In this document: one piece after another, positions 1-24,500 of the stretch
How positions within the stretch are numbered: the stretch's first letter is position 1
Layout of the letters: every line of letters begins with the position of its first letter
Source of the DNA: Pachypanchax playfairii
Lineage: Eukaryota; Chordata; Actinopteri; Cyprinodontiformes; Aplocheilidae
NCBI GenBank assembly: GCA_006937955.1
Contig: SSNP01000034.1
Coordinates: 4,486,179-4,550,178 of the forward strand
DNA: 64,000 bases
Direction of reading: 5' to 3'
Position numbers and translations under genes: made by a program
Notes under the pieces: generated by a model
What the model was told of the DNA's origin: nothing
The model's input: the letters and a program-made list of their open reading frames with translations, nothing else
Database searches by the model: none

Positions 1-329
1 ACAACGTATCCTAAATTAAACAAACTAATTAAATCAGTTAAAGAAATATATTTAATAGAAAATGACAGAAAATGTTTTATTTTGACAGGGTGTCTCTGAG
101 CTTCCTGCATCAGCATCTAATTACTGTTTTAACACTATACAATGAACTTTGGATGAAAATCACCTAAATGTCATTTAAACAGGTTATTTCTAAGAATCTA
201 AACAGAACTTTTAACTTATTACCAATTAAATATAACAAAACATCAATTTTGGGAAACATGAAATCAGAAAGTTTTAACTGATATTAGTTAATTCCTTTGA
301 CATAAAGGTGACTCTCATTTCAGTGTGAA

Positions 330-700
330 AGGCAGGAAGTACCAGACAAAATGTAAAGAAAAAGAAAAGGAAAGTTGAGGAATGGAGTAATAAAAAAAGA
401 AGAAAATAAGCCCAGAGAAAATAACAGCAGTGAAAATAAAAGCTCAAGTTAGAAAGAGGGAAATGGACATAAATATTTGGAGAGACAGAAAAAAGCAACA
501 TAAACTATTAAGGATTGCACAAAATAAAAGGAGAGACAAGAAGGAAATAAACAAAAAATAAACACGTAGAGAGGAGAAATGAAGCTGAAAACAGGGTGAG
601 ACAACACAAAGAAGAAAGTAACAAGGAAAAGAGAGGAAGAATAATAGAGAAAAATAAAAAGGAAAAAGGAAGCAAAGGTACATAGAAAAAGGAAAAATAC
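330..700. repeat. Purine-rich low-complexity tract
   Basis: The plus strand is almost all A and G for roughly 350 bases, with runs such as AGAAAAAGAAAAGGAAAG. It lies beyond exon 5, inside camk2 intron 5. The opposite strand gives several overlapping F/L/S-rich open frames that are products of this composition, not genes. Confidence 0.6.
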
Positions 701-744
701 ACACAAATAATCAACAACACACAAGTGTGAAGGCCGAACTCTTA

Positions 745-12975
<12,231 letters not shown>

Positions 12976-13494
12976 GTCGCTCCCCTGTCTCTCGCTTCGT
13001 CTCTTGTATCAACTCCGAAAGAATTACCGTTAGTTCAGGCAAAAACTGTGTGGAAAATACAAGTCCGCCCAGCAGCTAGCCGGCCGTTGGAGCGGTGAAA
13101 AGCCTGTAAGGAGGCGCCGAGTGACGAAGAGGTTTGATATAGAAAGACGAAGCAGCCCGTGTGGGTGTTTTTCTATCTGACTCCGCTATCTGACAGCTAC
13201 CGCGTACATCCGACCTGCTAGCAAGCTAGCGAAGCTGCTCACTATAACTTCCTGCTGGAATTTTCAGAATAAAATGAAAAGGTGGCATTTAACATGATCC
13301 GTTCTACACACTAACATTTGTTAAAACTTAGATTCTGAAACTGAACTACAACTCTATTTTGTTCAGGTTTAGGTCTACTGAATCTGAATTTGATCATTTC
13401 AGCTCAGGTCAAAAACTGACATTTACAGTAGCTGACTAAAACCAGTTAACTACTGTCAATCTAGATGTGGTCTAGGCCCGTGGGCATCAGTTAC

Positions 13495-13880
13495 TTAAAA
13501 TACTTGATTCGCTATATTTAAATTCATCTCCTTTTTCCTTCGGTTGCTCCCTTCAGGAGTCACCACAAGCCCACAGCACGTCCTCTGTCTCCATCTGTCC
13601 TCTGCATCTTCTTCTCTCACATCAACCAACCTCATGTCTTCCTTCACTACATCCATACATCTCCTCTTTGGTCTCCCTCTAGACCTCCTGCCTGGCAGTT
13701 CCCACCTCAGGATCATTTTCCCAATAAATCCACTAGGCTACATGTCCAAACCATCTCAGTCGGTCTCTCTGACTTTATCTCCAAAACTTTTAACATGTGC
13801 CCGCTCTCTGATGGACTCATTCCTGATCCTGTCCATCCTCGTTACTCCCAATTTCCAAACATTTATGATTACCTGAAAGA
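13495..13880 (-). mobile_element. LINE-derived relic
   Basis: The minus-strand frame contains GRRSRGRPKRRCMDVVKEDM followed by RLVDVREEDAEDRWRQR. I recognise this as a widespread tail fragment of a fish non-LTR retroelement polyprotein. It is truncated on both sides and has no reverse transcriptase. It is copied at 18069-18454 in the second block. The element family is not certain. Confidence 0.55.
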
Positions 13881-14445
13881 AAGTGGAGAAATGAATATCT
13901 TTTCACACTGAACTATGCTGACTTTCAATAAATCTCTGTAAGGACGCATTGTGGTGTTATATGTGTTATATGGCAAAAAATCCCAAAACTAAAATATCAT
14001 ATACAAAAATACAATGTTAAAGCTCTACTTATCCTTTGAAGAATAAAACTGGGAATTGAATTATTTTTTTCTGGTGATCACCAAGTCAACATAATTTATT
14101 CAGCTCTCACTAAAAGCGCACATCTTTTGTTTTGTTTTGAAAGCACCAAACACACATATTTTCGTTTTTTTTGCTGCTCATTTTGTCTGACTTGACAGTT
14201 TAATTTGCTCCAGCTGCTCTGCTGATCAGCGGAGACACTGTGGCTCTCTGTCGCCCTCTTGTGGACAAAGTGTGTTCCGACGACATCGCAGCCAAACGCA
14301 CCTCCTCCCTCCTGCATGGGGTGAATTTCCAAATAGGGGCAAATGTGAAGTAGCTTGTTTATGGCTGCAAATGTGGCATTGAAACATCATAAATAAATAT
14401 AGGGATTTTGTGTTCAGTATTATTTGATTAAAAATAACTGACTGT

Positions 14446-14884
14446 TGTGAGTCACAGCCTGTGACTCACAGGTGTAAGAGTGCTCAGTATGTGTGTGCAG
14501 GTGGGCCTGCAGATTATTATACCTGCATTTGAAAAGCTTTCAAGGCTGGAATTAGTTTTTCCTTCAAATCTAGATGTTGGATTTGCATTTCTTTTCAGAT
14601 AAAACCACTGAGCACTTTGTTGTTTTAGTGGACTGACAACCTTAACACAACACGATGAAGCTGTAACACAAATGTGGAGTCATATGTGTGGAACAACACT
14701 CCAGAAGCACCAACTGTCCCACTCCACCCTGCTCATATTGGTTCAGTGCTTCTCATACAGCTACATAATCACAGGCAATTAGTGTTAATAGGTACTTAGA
14801 CTGATTATCTAGTTGCCCTTTGAGCTTCCTGAGTCACATATTCATCTGCTGCTGCAGGATGACGCCTGAAACATCACTGACTCA
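14446..14884. promoter_or_regulatory. Cluster of four AP-1-type sites between camk2 and the Sec24-like gene
   Basis: TGAGTCA at 14448-14454 and TGACTCA at 14462-14468 lie in a perfect 25-bp inverted repeat (12-bp arms 14446-14457 and 14459-14470, one central base). Further TGAGTCA (14830-14836) and TGACTCA (14878-14884) follow. These match the consensus for Jun/Fos-type bZIP factors. Function is inferred only. The cluster recurs at 19020-19458. Confidence 0.45.
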
Positions 14885-15245
14885 CTTTTAATAAGACTCA
14901 TATTTCACAACAAATACAGTAAAAACTTCTGAGACAGTTTGGTTAAAGTCACTGTTTATTTCTGTCTAATTCACATTTAGAGTAAATCTCACCCACACAC
15001 ACATCTGCCAATAAATTATCTGATACATCACAGAACAGATTCATTCAACACACATCAGTCAATAAATAAATAAATAACTTTAATTCTTGACACATTCTCA
15101 TGCACAGCACAACCTAAATCCACCTACAGGATTTTATTTTCATGATAATTTCTTACTGTTTTTAATAATTTACTTAATTTGTGGTGAATAAACACAAGAG
15201 TTCTGGTTTGTTAAAGTATTTACACACACAGTGTGATTGTGTGCA

Positions 15246-15386
15246 TCACTGCAGAAGGCGGACTGAGTTAACATGGAGATGATACAGGAAGTCAGCGTAG
15301 CACGCGCCTCCATTGGGACTCTTGTCCTCCACCAGGTGGCGCTGCAGGGTTTCCTCGCAGGTGTCGCCCTGCTTCACCACAAACAG
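15246..15386 (-). pseudogene. Isolated copy of the Sec24-like last exon (duplication artefact)
   Basis: Identical to the terminal exon at 19820-19960. The upstream exons are not to its right in this copy; it is followed by the GGAT array and the N gap. It should not be counted as a gene. Confidence 0.8.
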
Positions 15387-15679
15387 CTGAAACACAAAGA
15401 CAGACGCGTCTCAGTCAGCGTCATTCAACTGATTTAACCTGACTGGTTTCTTAATGTTGCTGATAGTAGTTCTCAGTGAGGCCGTGGAAGCAGAGAAATT
15501 CAGCATAAAGTGCAATAAACCCTTTGAGTTGAAGTGAGTCTTTGTTTCAAGCAAAGAAGTGTCTTGTTCACGAGTGTCGGCAGGATGGAGCTGCTTCAGT
15601 CTGTTAGAGGGAAGAAGGAGCTGGAAGATAAAGCTCTTGATTTACAGGTCTGTCTTCGTTCTGACCTTCACCTGGTCAT

Positions 15680-16069
15680 GAGATCTGGACCTTGACTCAA
15701 AGAATGAGACCAAAGACTCAAGCAGCAGAAATAAGCTTCCTCTGCTGGGCGGCTGGGTTCAGCCTTACAGATAAGAGGAGGAGCTCCGTCATCTGGGAGG
15801 AGCTTGAAGTAGAGCTGCTGCTCCCTCACATCAAAAGGAGTCAGCTGAGGTGGTTCATGTATCTGGTTAGGACGCCTCCTGGTCACCTCCCTATAGAGGT
15901 TTTCCAGGAACATCACATCTGGCCTGGGAACATTTCAGAACCCTCCAAGAGGAGCTGGAGGTGAAGTCTGGGTCTTAAAGCTGTTGATACCACAACCCGA
16001 TCTTGGATAAGCAGATGATATGGATGGATGGATGGATGGATGGATGGATGGATGGATGGATGGATGGAT
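15680..16069 (+). mobile_element. 3' end of a Rex3/RTE-like LINE with GGAT tail (copy 1)
   Basis: The plus-strand reading resembles a decayed LINE C-terminus: LEVELLLPHIKRSQLRWF, then a degraded LVR-x-PPG-x-LP segment, ending in an ...GATCTTGGATAAGCAGATGA-type 3' end and a (GGAT)n tail. Rex3 elements are known to end in GATG repeats, so the assignment follows from that knowledge. The element is 5'-truncated and carries stops. Confidence 0.6.
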
Positions 16070-16079
16070 NNNNNNNNNN
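16070..16079. other. Assembly gap (10 N)
   Basis: Ten Ns between the two copies of the 4.56-kb block, immediately after a GGAT array. Confidence 0.99.
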
Positions 16080-17487
16080 CAAAAAGCTCTAAATCAAACC
16101 CAACAAGCAGATCTGTCAGTTCTGAAACAGACTCAGGTATAAGTACCATGAAAAGGTGTGTGCAGGTAATGAGCAGCCTCCTTTGGAAACTCTGAAACCT
16201 GTGTGAATTCTAATTATTATGTGAAGTTTTATTCCTAAAACCATGGAGAAATTTACAGTTGAATTATTTGTATTTATTAAATGAGTGTTCTTTAGTCTAT
16301 CAAACTCACAATCCAATTAATTCACTTCAGATCTTACGGTTTCTTTTTGTTGGAGCAGCTTTCATCTCAGTTTCGACTGGACGAAGAGCAAAGCATCAGT
16401 AACACAAGAAAGATGCACAATGCAGTAAATAAATCAGAGCAGTGACCTCGCAAACCACTGGGATGTTAGAAACATGCGTCATCACGTGGATTCTGTCTTT
16501 TTGGGACAGTTTTTAAACAGGACAATGGGGCTCTGTAGCAATGTGGTGTGCTGTAACCCTGTCAGACACCGAAGATGCATGATGCATTATTAAATGTAAA
16601 ATATACAAGACACCTGAAATATTGAGCAGCTGAAACCCGTGTTTAGAGTTTAAATGTCTGTTTTAACAGCTGACGTGCTGCAGTTTCTATTATATTAATG
16701 TTTCTAAAAGACAAACAGTTCCATACTGTTTAATTTACATTTAACACACAGTTGCAATATTTTAGGACATTATAATAAGATATTTCACCAAACTTTTCAT
16801 ACACTGACTCATTCGATGACAGAAGTCATCAGATTGAGAAGAAACTGTCACTGACATGTTCACAGACTTATAAATCCTGTGAGGTGGATCAGGTCAGCTG
16901 ATTCCACAATGTTGCAACAAAAAAAGCTTCTAGAAACAGAAAAATACCTGAATTACAAACTTATTAAAGCTGCTTTATGTTGTTTCCACACTGGAACTTT
17001 AAAAGAACAAATGATATGATGTAAAGTAGAAAGAAATTGATAAAATAACCTGAAATTCAAGTTTTAAGATAAATATTCTCATGTTTCCTGCACAAAAACA
17101 ACCGTCATGTCAGTAGAAAATGTTTTTCTGCTCTGCTCAGCCTGAAGGAGTGAGAACTTAGAGAAATACAGTTTGGGAGAGCTGCAGATGTTTCCTTCAC
17201 AGCAGTAAAGACAAAACAACATCTCGCTTTAACAACAGGATGAATATTGATGCTTTTTCTCAAAGTTTCGCTTCATAACGACACAGACGGAGACGGAGCG
17301 GCGTATTTTGAGAGATGACATCCCGAAAAAGGGCGCGCGCGCACACTCGCGGTGTCAGCGCGCACAGAGCGCTGCTGGCCTGCAGAGCCGCTCCGCCTGG
17401 AAACCCGCTCAGAGTCCCAGCACACAACAACACAACCGTGCAACACAAACACAACAACAGCGCACTGAAACAACAACTCAGACTCAC

Positions 17488-17549
17488 TTTCCCAGCTCCT
17501 CGTAAAGCTGATATTCATCTGTGAATCGCGTGCAGGTTGTCGTGGCCAT
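17488..17549 (-). CDS. camk2b: Second copy of camk2 exon 1 (in duplicated block)
   Basis: Identical to the exon at 12914-12975, including its GTGAGT donor, at a constant offset of 4574 bp. There is no second copy of exons 2-5. This is therefore either an assembly artefact or a duplicated first exon and promoter, not a second gene. Confidence 0.85.
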
Positions 17550-18068
17550 GTCGCTCCCCTGTCTCTCGCTTCGTCTCTTGTATCAACTCCGAAAGAATTA
17601 CCGTTAGTTCAGGCAAAAACTGTGTGGAAAATACAAGTCCGCCCAGCAGCTAGCCGGCCGTTGGAGCGGTGAAAAGCCTGTAAGGAGGCGCCGAGTGACG
17701 AAGAGGTTTGATATAGAAAGACGAAGCAGCCCGTGTGGGTGTTTTTCTATCTGACTCCGCTATCTGACAGCTACCGCGTACATCCGACCTGCTAGCAAGC
17801 TAGCGAAGCTGCTCACTATAACTTCCTGCTGGAATTTTCAGAATAAAATGAAAAGGTGGCATTTAACATGATCCGTTCTACACACTAACATTTGTTAAAA
17901 CTTAGATTCTGAAACTGAACTACAACTCTATTTTGTTCAGGTTTAGGTCTACTGAATCTGAATTTGATCATTTCAGCTCAGGTCAAAAACTGACATTTAC
18001 AGTAGCTGACTAAAACCAGTTAACTACTGTCAATCTAGATGTGGTCTAGGCCCGTGGGCATCAGTTAC

Positions 18069-18454
18069 TTAAAATACTTGATTCGCTATATTTAAATTCA
18101 TCTCCTTTTTCCTTCGGTTGCTCCCTTCAGGAGTCACCACAAGCCCACAGCACGTCCTCTGTCTCCATCTGTCCTCTGCATCTTCTTCTCTCACATCAAC
18201 CAACCTCATGTCTTCCTTCACTACATCCATACATCTCCTCTTTGGTCTCCCTCTAGACCTCCTGCCTGGCAGTTCCCACCTCAGGATCATTTTCCCAATA
18301 AATCCACTAGGCTACATGTCCAAACCATCTCAGTCGGTCTCTCTGACTTTATCTCCAAAACTTTTAACATGTGCCCGCTCTCTGATGGACTCATTCCTGA
18401 TCCTGTCCATCCTCGTTACTCCCAATTTCCAAACATTTATGATTACCTGAAAGA
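18069..18454 (-). mobile_element. LINE-derived relic, duplicate copy
   Basis: Same sequence as 13495-13880 at +4574. Confidence 0.55.
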
Positions 18455-19819
18455 AAGTGGAGAAATGAATATCTTTTCACACTGAACTATGCTGACTTTC
18501 AATAAATCTCTGTAAGGACGCATTGTGGTGTTATATGTGTTATATGGCAAAAAATCCCAAAACTAAAATATCATATACAAAAATACAATGTTAAAGCTCT
18601 ACTTATCCTTTGAAGAATAAAACTGGGAATTGAATTATTTTTTTCTGGTGATCACCAAGTCAACATAATTTATTCAGCTCTCACTAAAAGCGCACATCTT
18701 TTGTTTTGTTTTGAAAGCACCAAACACACATATTTTCGTTTTTTTTGCTGCTCATTTTGTCTGACTTGACAGTTTAATTTGCTCCAGCTGCTCTGCTGAT
18801 CAGCGGAGACACTGTGGCTCTCTGTCGCCCTCTTGTGGACAAAGTGTGTTCCGACGACATCGCAGCCAAACGCACCTCCTCCCTCCTGCATGGGGTGAAT
18901 TTCCAAATAGGGGCAAATGTGAAGTAGCTTGTTTATGGCTGCAAATGTGGCATTGAAACATCATAAATAAATATAGGGATTTTGTGTTCAGTATTATTTG
19001 ATTAAAAATAACTGACTGTTGTGAGTCACAGCCTGTGACTCACAGGTGTAAGAGTGCTCAGTATGTGTGTGCAGGTGGGCCTGCAGATTATTATACCTGC
19101 ATTTGAAAAGCTTTCAAGGCTGGAATTAGTTTTTCCTTCAAATCTAGATGTTGGATTTGCATTTCTTTTCAGATAAAACCACTGAGCACTTTGTTGTTTT
19201 AGTGGACTGACAACCTTAACACAACACGATGAAGCTGTAACACAAATGTGGAGTCATATGTGTGGAACAACACTCCAGAAGCACCAACTGTCCCACTCCA
19301 CCCTGCTCATATTGGTTCAGTGCTTCTCATACAGCTACATAATCACAGGCAATTAGTGTTAATAGGTACTTAGACTGATTATCTAGTTGCCCTTTGAGCT
19401 TCCTGAGTCACATATTCATCTGCTGCTGCAGGATGACGCCTGAAACATCACTGACTCACTTTTAATAAGACTCATATTTCACAACAAATACAGTAAAAAC
19501 TTCTGAGACAGTTTGGTTAAAGTCACTGTTTATTTCTGTCTAATTCACATTTAGAGTAAATCTCACCCACACACACATCTGCCAATAAATTATCTGATAC
19601 ATCACAGAACAGATTCATTCAACACACATCAGTCAATAAATAAATAAATAACTTTAATTCTTGACACATTCTCATGCACAGCACAACCTAAATCCACCTA
19701 CAGGATTTTATTTTCATGATAATTTCTTACTGTTTTTAATAATTTACTTAATTTGTGGTGAATAAACACAAGAGTTCTGGTTTGTTAAAGTATTTACACA
19801 CACAGTGTGATTGTGTGCA

Positions 19820-21538
19820 TCACTGCAGAAGGCGGACTGAGTTAACATGGAGATGATACAGGAAGTCAGCGTAGCACGCGCCTCCATTGGGACTCTTGTC
19901 CTCCACCAGGTGGCGCTGCAGGGTTTCCTCGCAGGTGTCGCCCTGCTTCACCACAAACAGCTGAAACACAAAGACAGACGCGTCTCAGTCAGCGTCATTC
20001 AACTGATTTAACCTGACTGGTTTCTTAATGTTGCTGATAGTAGTTCTCAGTGAGGCCGTGGAAGCAGAGAAATTCAGCATAAAGTGCAATAAACCCTTTG
20101 AGTTGAAGTGAGTCTTTGTTTCAAGCAAAGAAGTGTCTTGTTCACGAGTGTCGGCAGGATGGAGCTGCTTCAGTCTGTTAGAGGGAAGAAGGAGCTGGAA
20201 GATAAAGCTCTTGATTTACAGGTCTGTCTTCGTTCTGACCTTCACCTGGTCATGAGATCTGGACCTTGACTCAAAGAATGAGACCAAAGACTCAAGCAGC
20301 AGAAATAAGCTTCCTCTGCTGGGCGGCTGGGTTCAGCCTTACAGATAAGAGGAGGAGCTCCGTCATCTGGGAGGAGCTTGAAGTAGAGCTGCTGCTCCCT
20401 CACATCAAAAGGAGTCAGCTGAGGTGGTTCATGTATCTGGTTAGGACGCCTCCTGGTCACCTCCCTATAGAGGTTTTCCAGGAACATCACATCTGGCCTG
20501 GGAACATTTCAGAACCCTCCAAGAGGAGCTGGAGGTGAAGTCTGGGTCTTAAAGCTGTTGATACCACAACCCGATCTTGGATAAGCAGATGATATGGATG
20601 GATGGATGGATGGATGGATGGATGGATGGATGGATGGATGGATGGATGGATGGATGGATGGANNNTGGATGGATGGATGGATGGATGGATGGATGGATGG
20701 ATGGATGGATGGATGGATGGATGGATGAATGGATGGATGGATGGATGGATGGACGGATGGATGGATGGATGTCAATATTTTCCTAAATCTGCACCAACCT
20801 AATGAAAAAACTGAAGGAGATTTAAAACAGTGAAAATCACGTCAGTTATTTTATTAAAGATAAACTAAAAACAGCTAAATACAGTTTATAAAGTAACCAC
20901 TTCCTGTGTAGCTGAATAAGATATCTGCGCTATCTGTGCTGGATTTGGATGTCGGAGCTCATGAAGTTCCTCTGATTTTCTGTCAGACGTCACGGAGCTT
21001 TGAGCTTTAATTTCCCCACAAAAAATGTTTAACCTTAATTCTAAAACAGAGATTGTAATTTTAACTCATCTCCTCCTGCCTGGATCTTGTGGCAGCTCAG
21101 ATCTGGAGCTCGTCTTGTGCAACTCGGTGACTCGGCATCAAACCCAGACGAGACGAGATGAACAGAATCGAAATAAAGTGTCTGCTGACACTCTGATGGG
21201 ACGACTCCGTGCTGAAAGCTGCGTCACCAGCGTCAACTACGCATGTATTAATGCTCACTTTGTTACCATAGAAACCCATGAACACAAACCGGTTACGTCT
21301 GAAAACAAATCCAATCTGATCTCTTGCGTCAACTTTGTTTCTAAAAGATCTGATCTGAGAAACAAATTGAATTTGGCTGCAGTATAAACAAAACATGCAG
21401 CTGTGTAATAAAGTCACATGACATGTGAGTCTGCAGCAGCTCACCCTGCGAGCGAAGGGCGCCTGGGAGCCGAGTGTGTTGATGAGAGATCGAACACTGA
21501 CAGAGAGAGAGTTTTCTAGAGCTGGAAGCTTCATCTAA

Positions 21539-21571
<33 letters not shown>

Positions 21572-24500
21572 TATACAGTAAACATGTGATCATATATAGA
21601 AGCATATTAACATGTTTGAATCTTCTCTGAATTGATTATGCAGCAGATCAGAGACGTGTGGGATCGTTTCACTCACCTCTCCAGACGGCAGAGAGGAAAA
21701 GCAGCTGATGTTGAAGAGCTCACCCAGCGTGCATGCTGGGACTTGGCTGCCCACCCAGAGCAGCAGCGTGAGAGGTGCATGGATCAGATACAGACCTCGG
21801 GGCTCCAGACTCGCAGCAGAGCAGCGCAGAGCGTCCTCAGTGTTCAAAGGGTTGGACGTGTCTACTGAAAGAGGCTGTAGAAGACAACGAGGGAGAGAAA
21901 GTTTTATGATTAACAGGGTCATAAACTTATAGAGCTGTCTGTCCTACAACCAGTAACATTTTGTTTTTTTACACTCTTTCTTTTATAAACCTCGTTAGCG
22001 TCAGTGTCCTTCAGATTTGGACCACCTGAGGTGTCACTGACCAGCGGCAGCAGCAGAGGGTAGAAGTGTCTGATGGTGCTGCAGGTGTCCAAGCTGAGCA
22101 CCTGACAGCGCTGCTGCAGCCTCTGGTGGACGGAGCTCCTCAGGCCTGGCAGCAGAACTTCACTCTTCCTCAGACTGTTGATGTAAACAGGAAGAGCTCG
22201 CAGGTACTGAGGAAGAACCAGCTGCAGCACAAACACAGTCAAACTAAACAGAATCCTAGGACTGAAATAAAAACTAAAAACTTGTAGAATTATTTGGATG
22301 TACCTGTATGTGTGTAATTATCTCACCTGTCCAGCTGATACTGAAGAGGAGCAGCAGTGTTTGCGGTACGACGCCAGAGCTTCTGTCACATCGGTCTGTA
22401 ATTCCTCCCTGAGTTCCTGCAGCGGGCGCTCTATGACTGCACAGTACACTTCACACACAGAAGAAAGAAACCAACTTGAAACCATTTATCTGATGCTGTT
22501 GAAGATGTTTATAGTCTTTATTTCTAAAGTTCTAGAAGAATAAACCTGAAAACAATCAGCAAGTTCATCTTAACTGGGATAAAGTTTATTAATATTTCAA
22601 GGAAAACATTTATAATGTTTTCAGCCTCCTGCGTTCAGACTCTAAAATAATATACTAAAATATTTCTGCTGAGCTGATAAAGACAGGTGAGTGGAGGCAG
22701 CTGGAGGCGACCAATCAGACACCAAACATCTGTTTACAGGTAGTTTGTCAATATGCAGGAGTAAAGAACAGTGTGTGAGGAGCCTCCTAACCCCGCCTCC
22801 TCCGGTTTCTTACTCTTTTTACAGTAAAAGGTGAGCAGTGTTTGGTCCTGGTAGTTCCTGAACGTGTCCTGCAGGTGGCGTGAGCATCTTAAGGTCAGAG
22901 AGTGAACCCTGGTCCTCCTCTCACCTGTCTGAGAACTGTAAGACAGAACAACCTGAAACACAGGAGGGGAAGGACATTCATCAAACAGTTACATGAATGA
23001 AAACTTTTGGGAAGTGGGATCAATCAGACATTTTATTTCCACTGACAGAATGATTTAGAATCATAAAGTTATAAATTCCACTCGTTTCTCATGTTCTGAG
23101 AGGATTGTTAAACCCACCTGTATAACTGCACCTCTGCTCTCATCCAGCGATCTGGTGTGTGAGAGTTCTACAGCCAGTGTTGTCCTGCTGTTAAGGGTCG
23201 CCATGGTGACGTGTCCAGGACTTGAACCAGGGACAAACAGCCCATAACAACCAGAGACACGTAAATCTGTTAGAACAGACACAAACAGGTGAATCCTGGT
23301 TCCTGTGTTTCTTTACAGGAAGTGATACTGTCAGACTGAACCGTCTCACCTTTGCTCACAAAGATCTTGAGCTCAGCCTTGTAGCCCGCGTCCGTCTCAA
23401 CAACTCGCTTCAGATCGGTACTGAAACGTTCTCTGTCTAATTCACCCTTTGGTGGACATAAAAAATAAAACAGCTTCAGCACTTTACAACAAGTTTTTAT
23501 TCCCTCGATCAGTCGAAGCACCAACTCGCATCAGACTTAAAACTAGAGGTTTCTTATTTGAGTGATATCAATAAAATCCATTATGAGACATGTTGAACTT
23601 TACACAGCTGCAGTGGGAGGAGCATCTGATGTACCTGGAGGTAGCTGTAGGTGTGTAGAGCTCCACCTGTAAGATATGGAATATGCCCTGGCCATGCCCC
23701 GCCCACATCTTGCTGAGAAAGAACAAACAGATGGACCCCACATCCCTGACTGACACACTCCTTAGCCAATGAGACGGCGTTTTCAGACGGCTGAAAGATG
23801 GACTGAAAAAAAACAAACAAGGAGTGAATTTAAGTGATGAAATATGTATAAAATACAAACAGCTAACTTCCTCCAATCATAAACAAGGTCAGAGGTCAAA
23901 TGATGTCATCATTTCTATTTTATCCAGCTGCATGTGCTGATTACATAATGTTTCATGTACCTTTGGTTTGTTGGTGCCAAAGAACCCTGAAGAAGATCTG
24001 TTTCCTGTTTCTATCAGAGCAGCAGAATGGAAGACCAGCAGCTTCCCGGGACACTTCAGACCCTGTCATCATTCAGTACATTATCAGATTCTGAAAAGTC
24101 CCAAAACAGAAAGAAAAACTCTTAAAAGCCTCAATGTGTGCTGATGCCTCACCTGCAGTACAGCTAGTCCTGCTTTAACAGGCATCTCAAAGGGAACCGG
24201 ACTGGAATCATCACACTCTGCACTGAACTGAGGGATGAGCTGTAAAACACTGTAGACAGAGACGACACACAGTAAACCCCCACAGCAGGAGCTGGAAACT
24301 AACCAGAGTAAAAAAGGTAAATAAAAGGCTGATTGTTAGAAGGTGTTTCACTTTGATGTTCTTGGTCAACCAGGTGTTTGAGGAGCTGCTCATCAATCTG
24401 AGAAGGGTTAAAGGTCATTTCAAACATACACCTGACAGAGTGGTCGACATCTCTGTTACCTGTCAATACTTTCCACACAGTCTTTGAGGGGCACCAAGAG

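Larger units (their letters stand above)
16080..20643. repeat. Large direct duplication, copy 2
   Basis: Partner of 11506-16069. It begins directly after the N run and carries camk2 exon 1, the promoter, the LINE relic, the AP-1 cluster, the Sec24-like last exon and the Rex3-like end. The rest of the Sec24-like gene follows this copy, so this copy joins correctly to the right-hand sequence, while copy 1 joins correctly to the left. Confidence 0.9.

Noticed and set aside
274..724. Overlapping F/L/S-rich minus-strand frames
   Set aside because: Caused by the purine-rich tract on the plus strand. No protein-like pattern.
13544..13876. 110-codon plus-strand frame (also 18118-18450)
   Set aside because: Opposite strand of the LINE-derived relic.
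20577..20802. MDGW- and IHPS-repeat open frames
   Set aside because: Direct translation of a GGAT microsatellite on the two strands.
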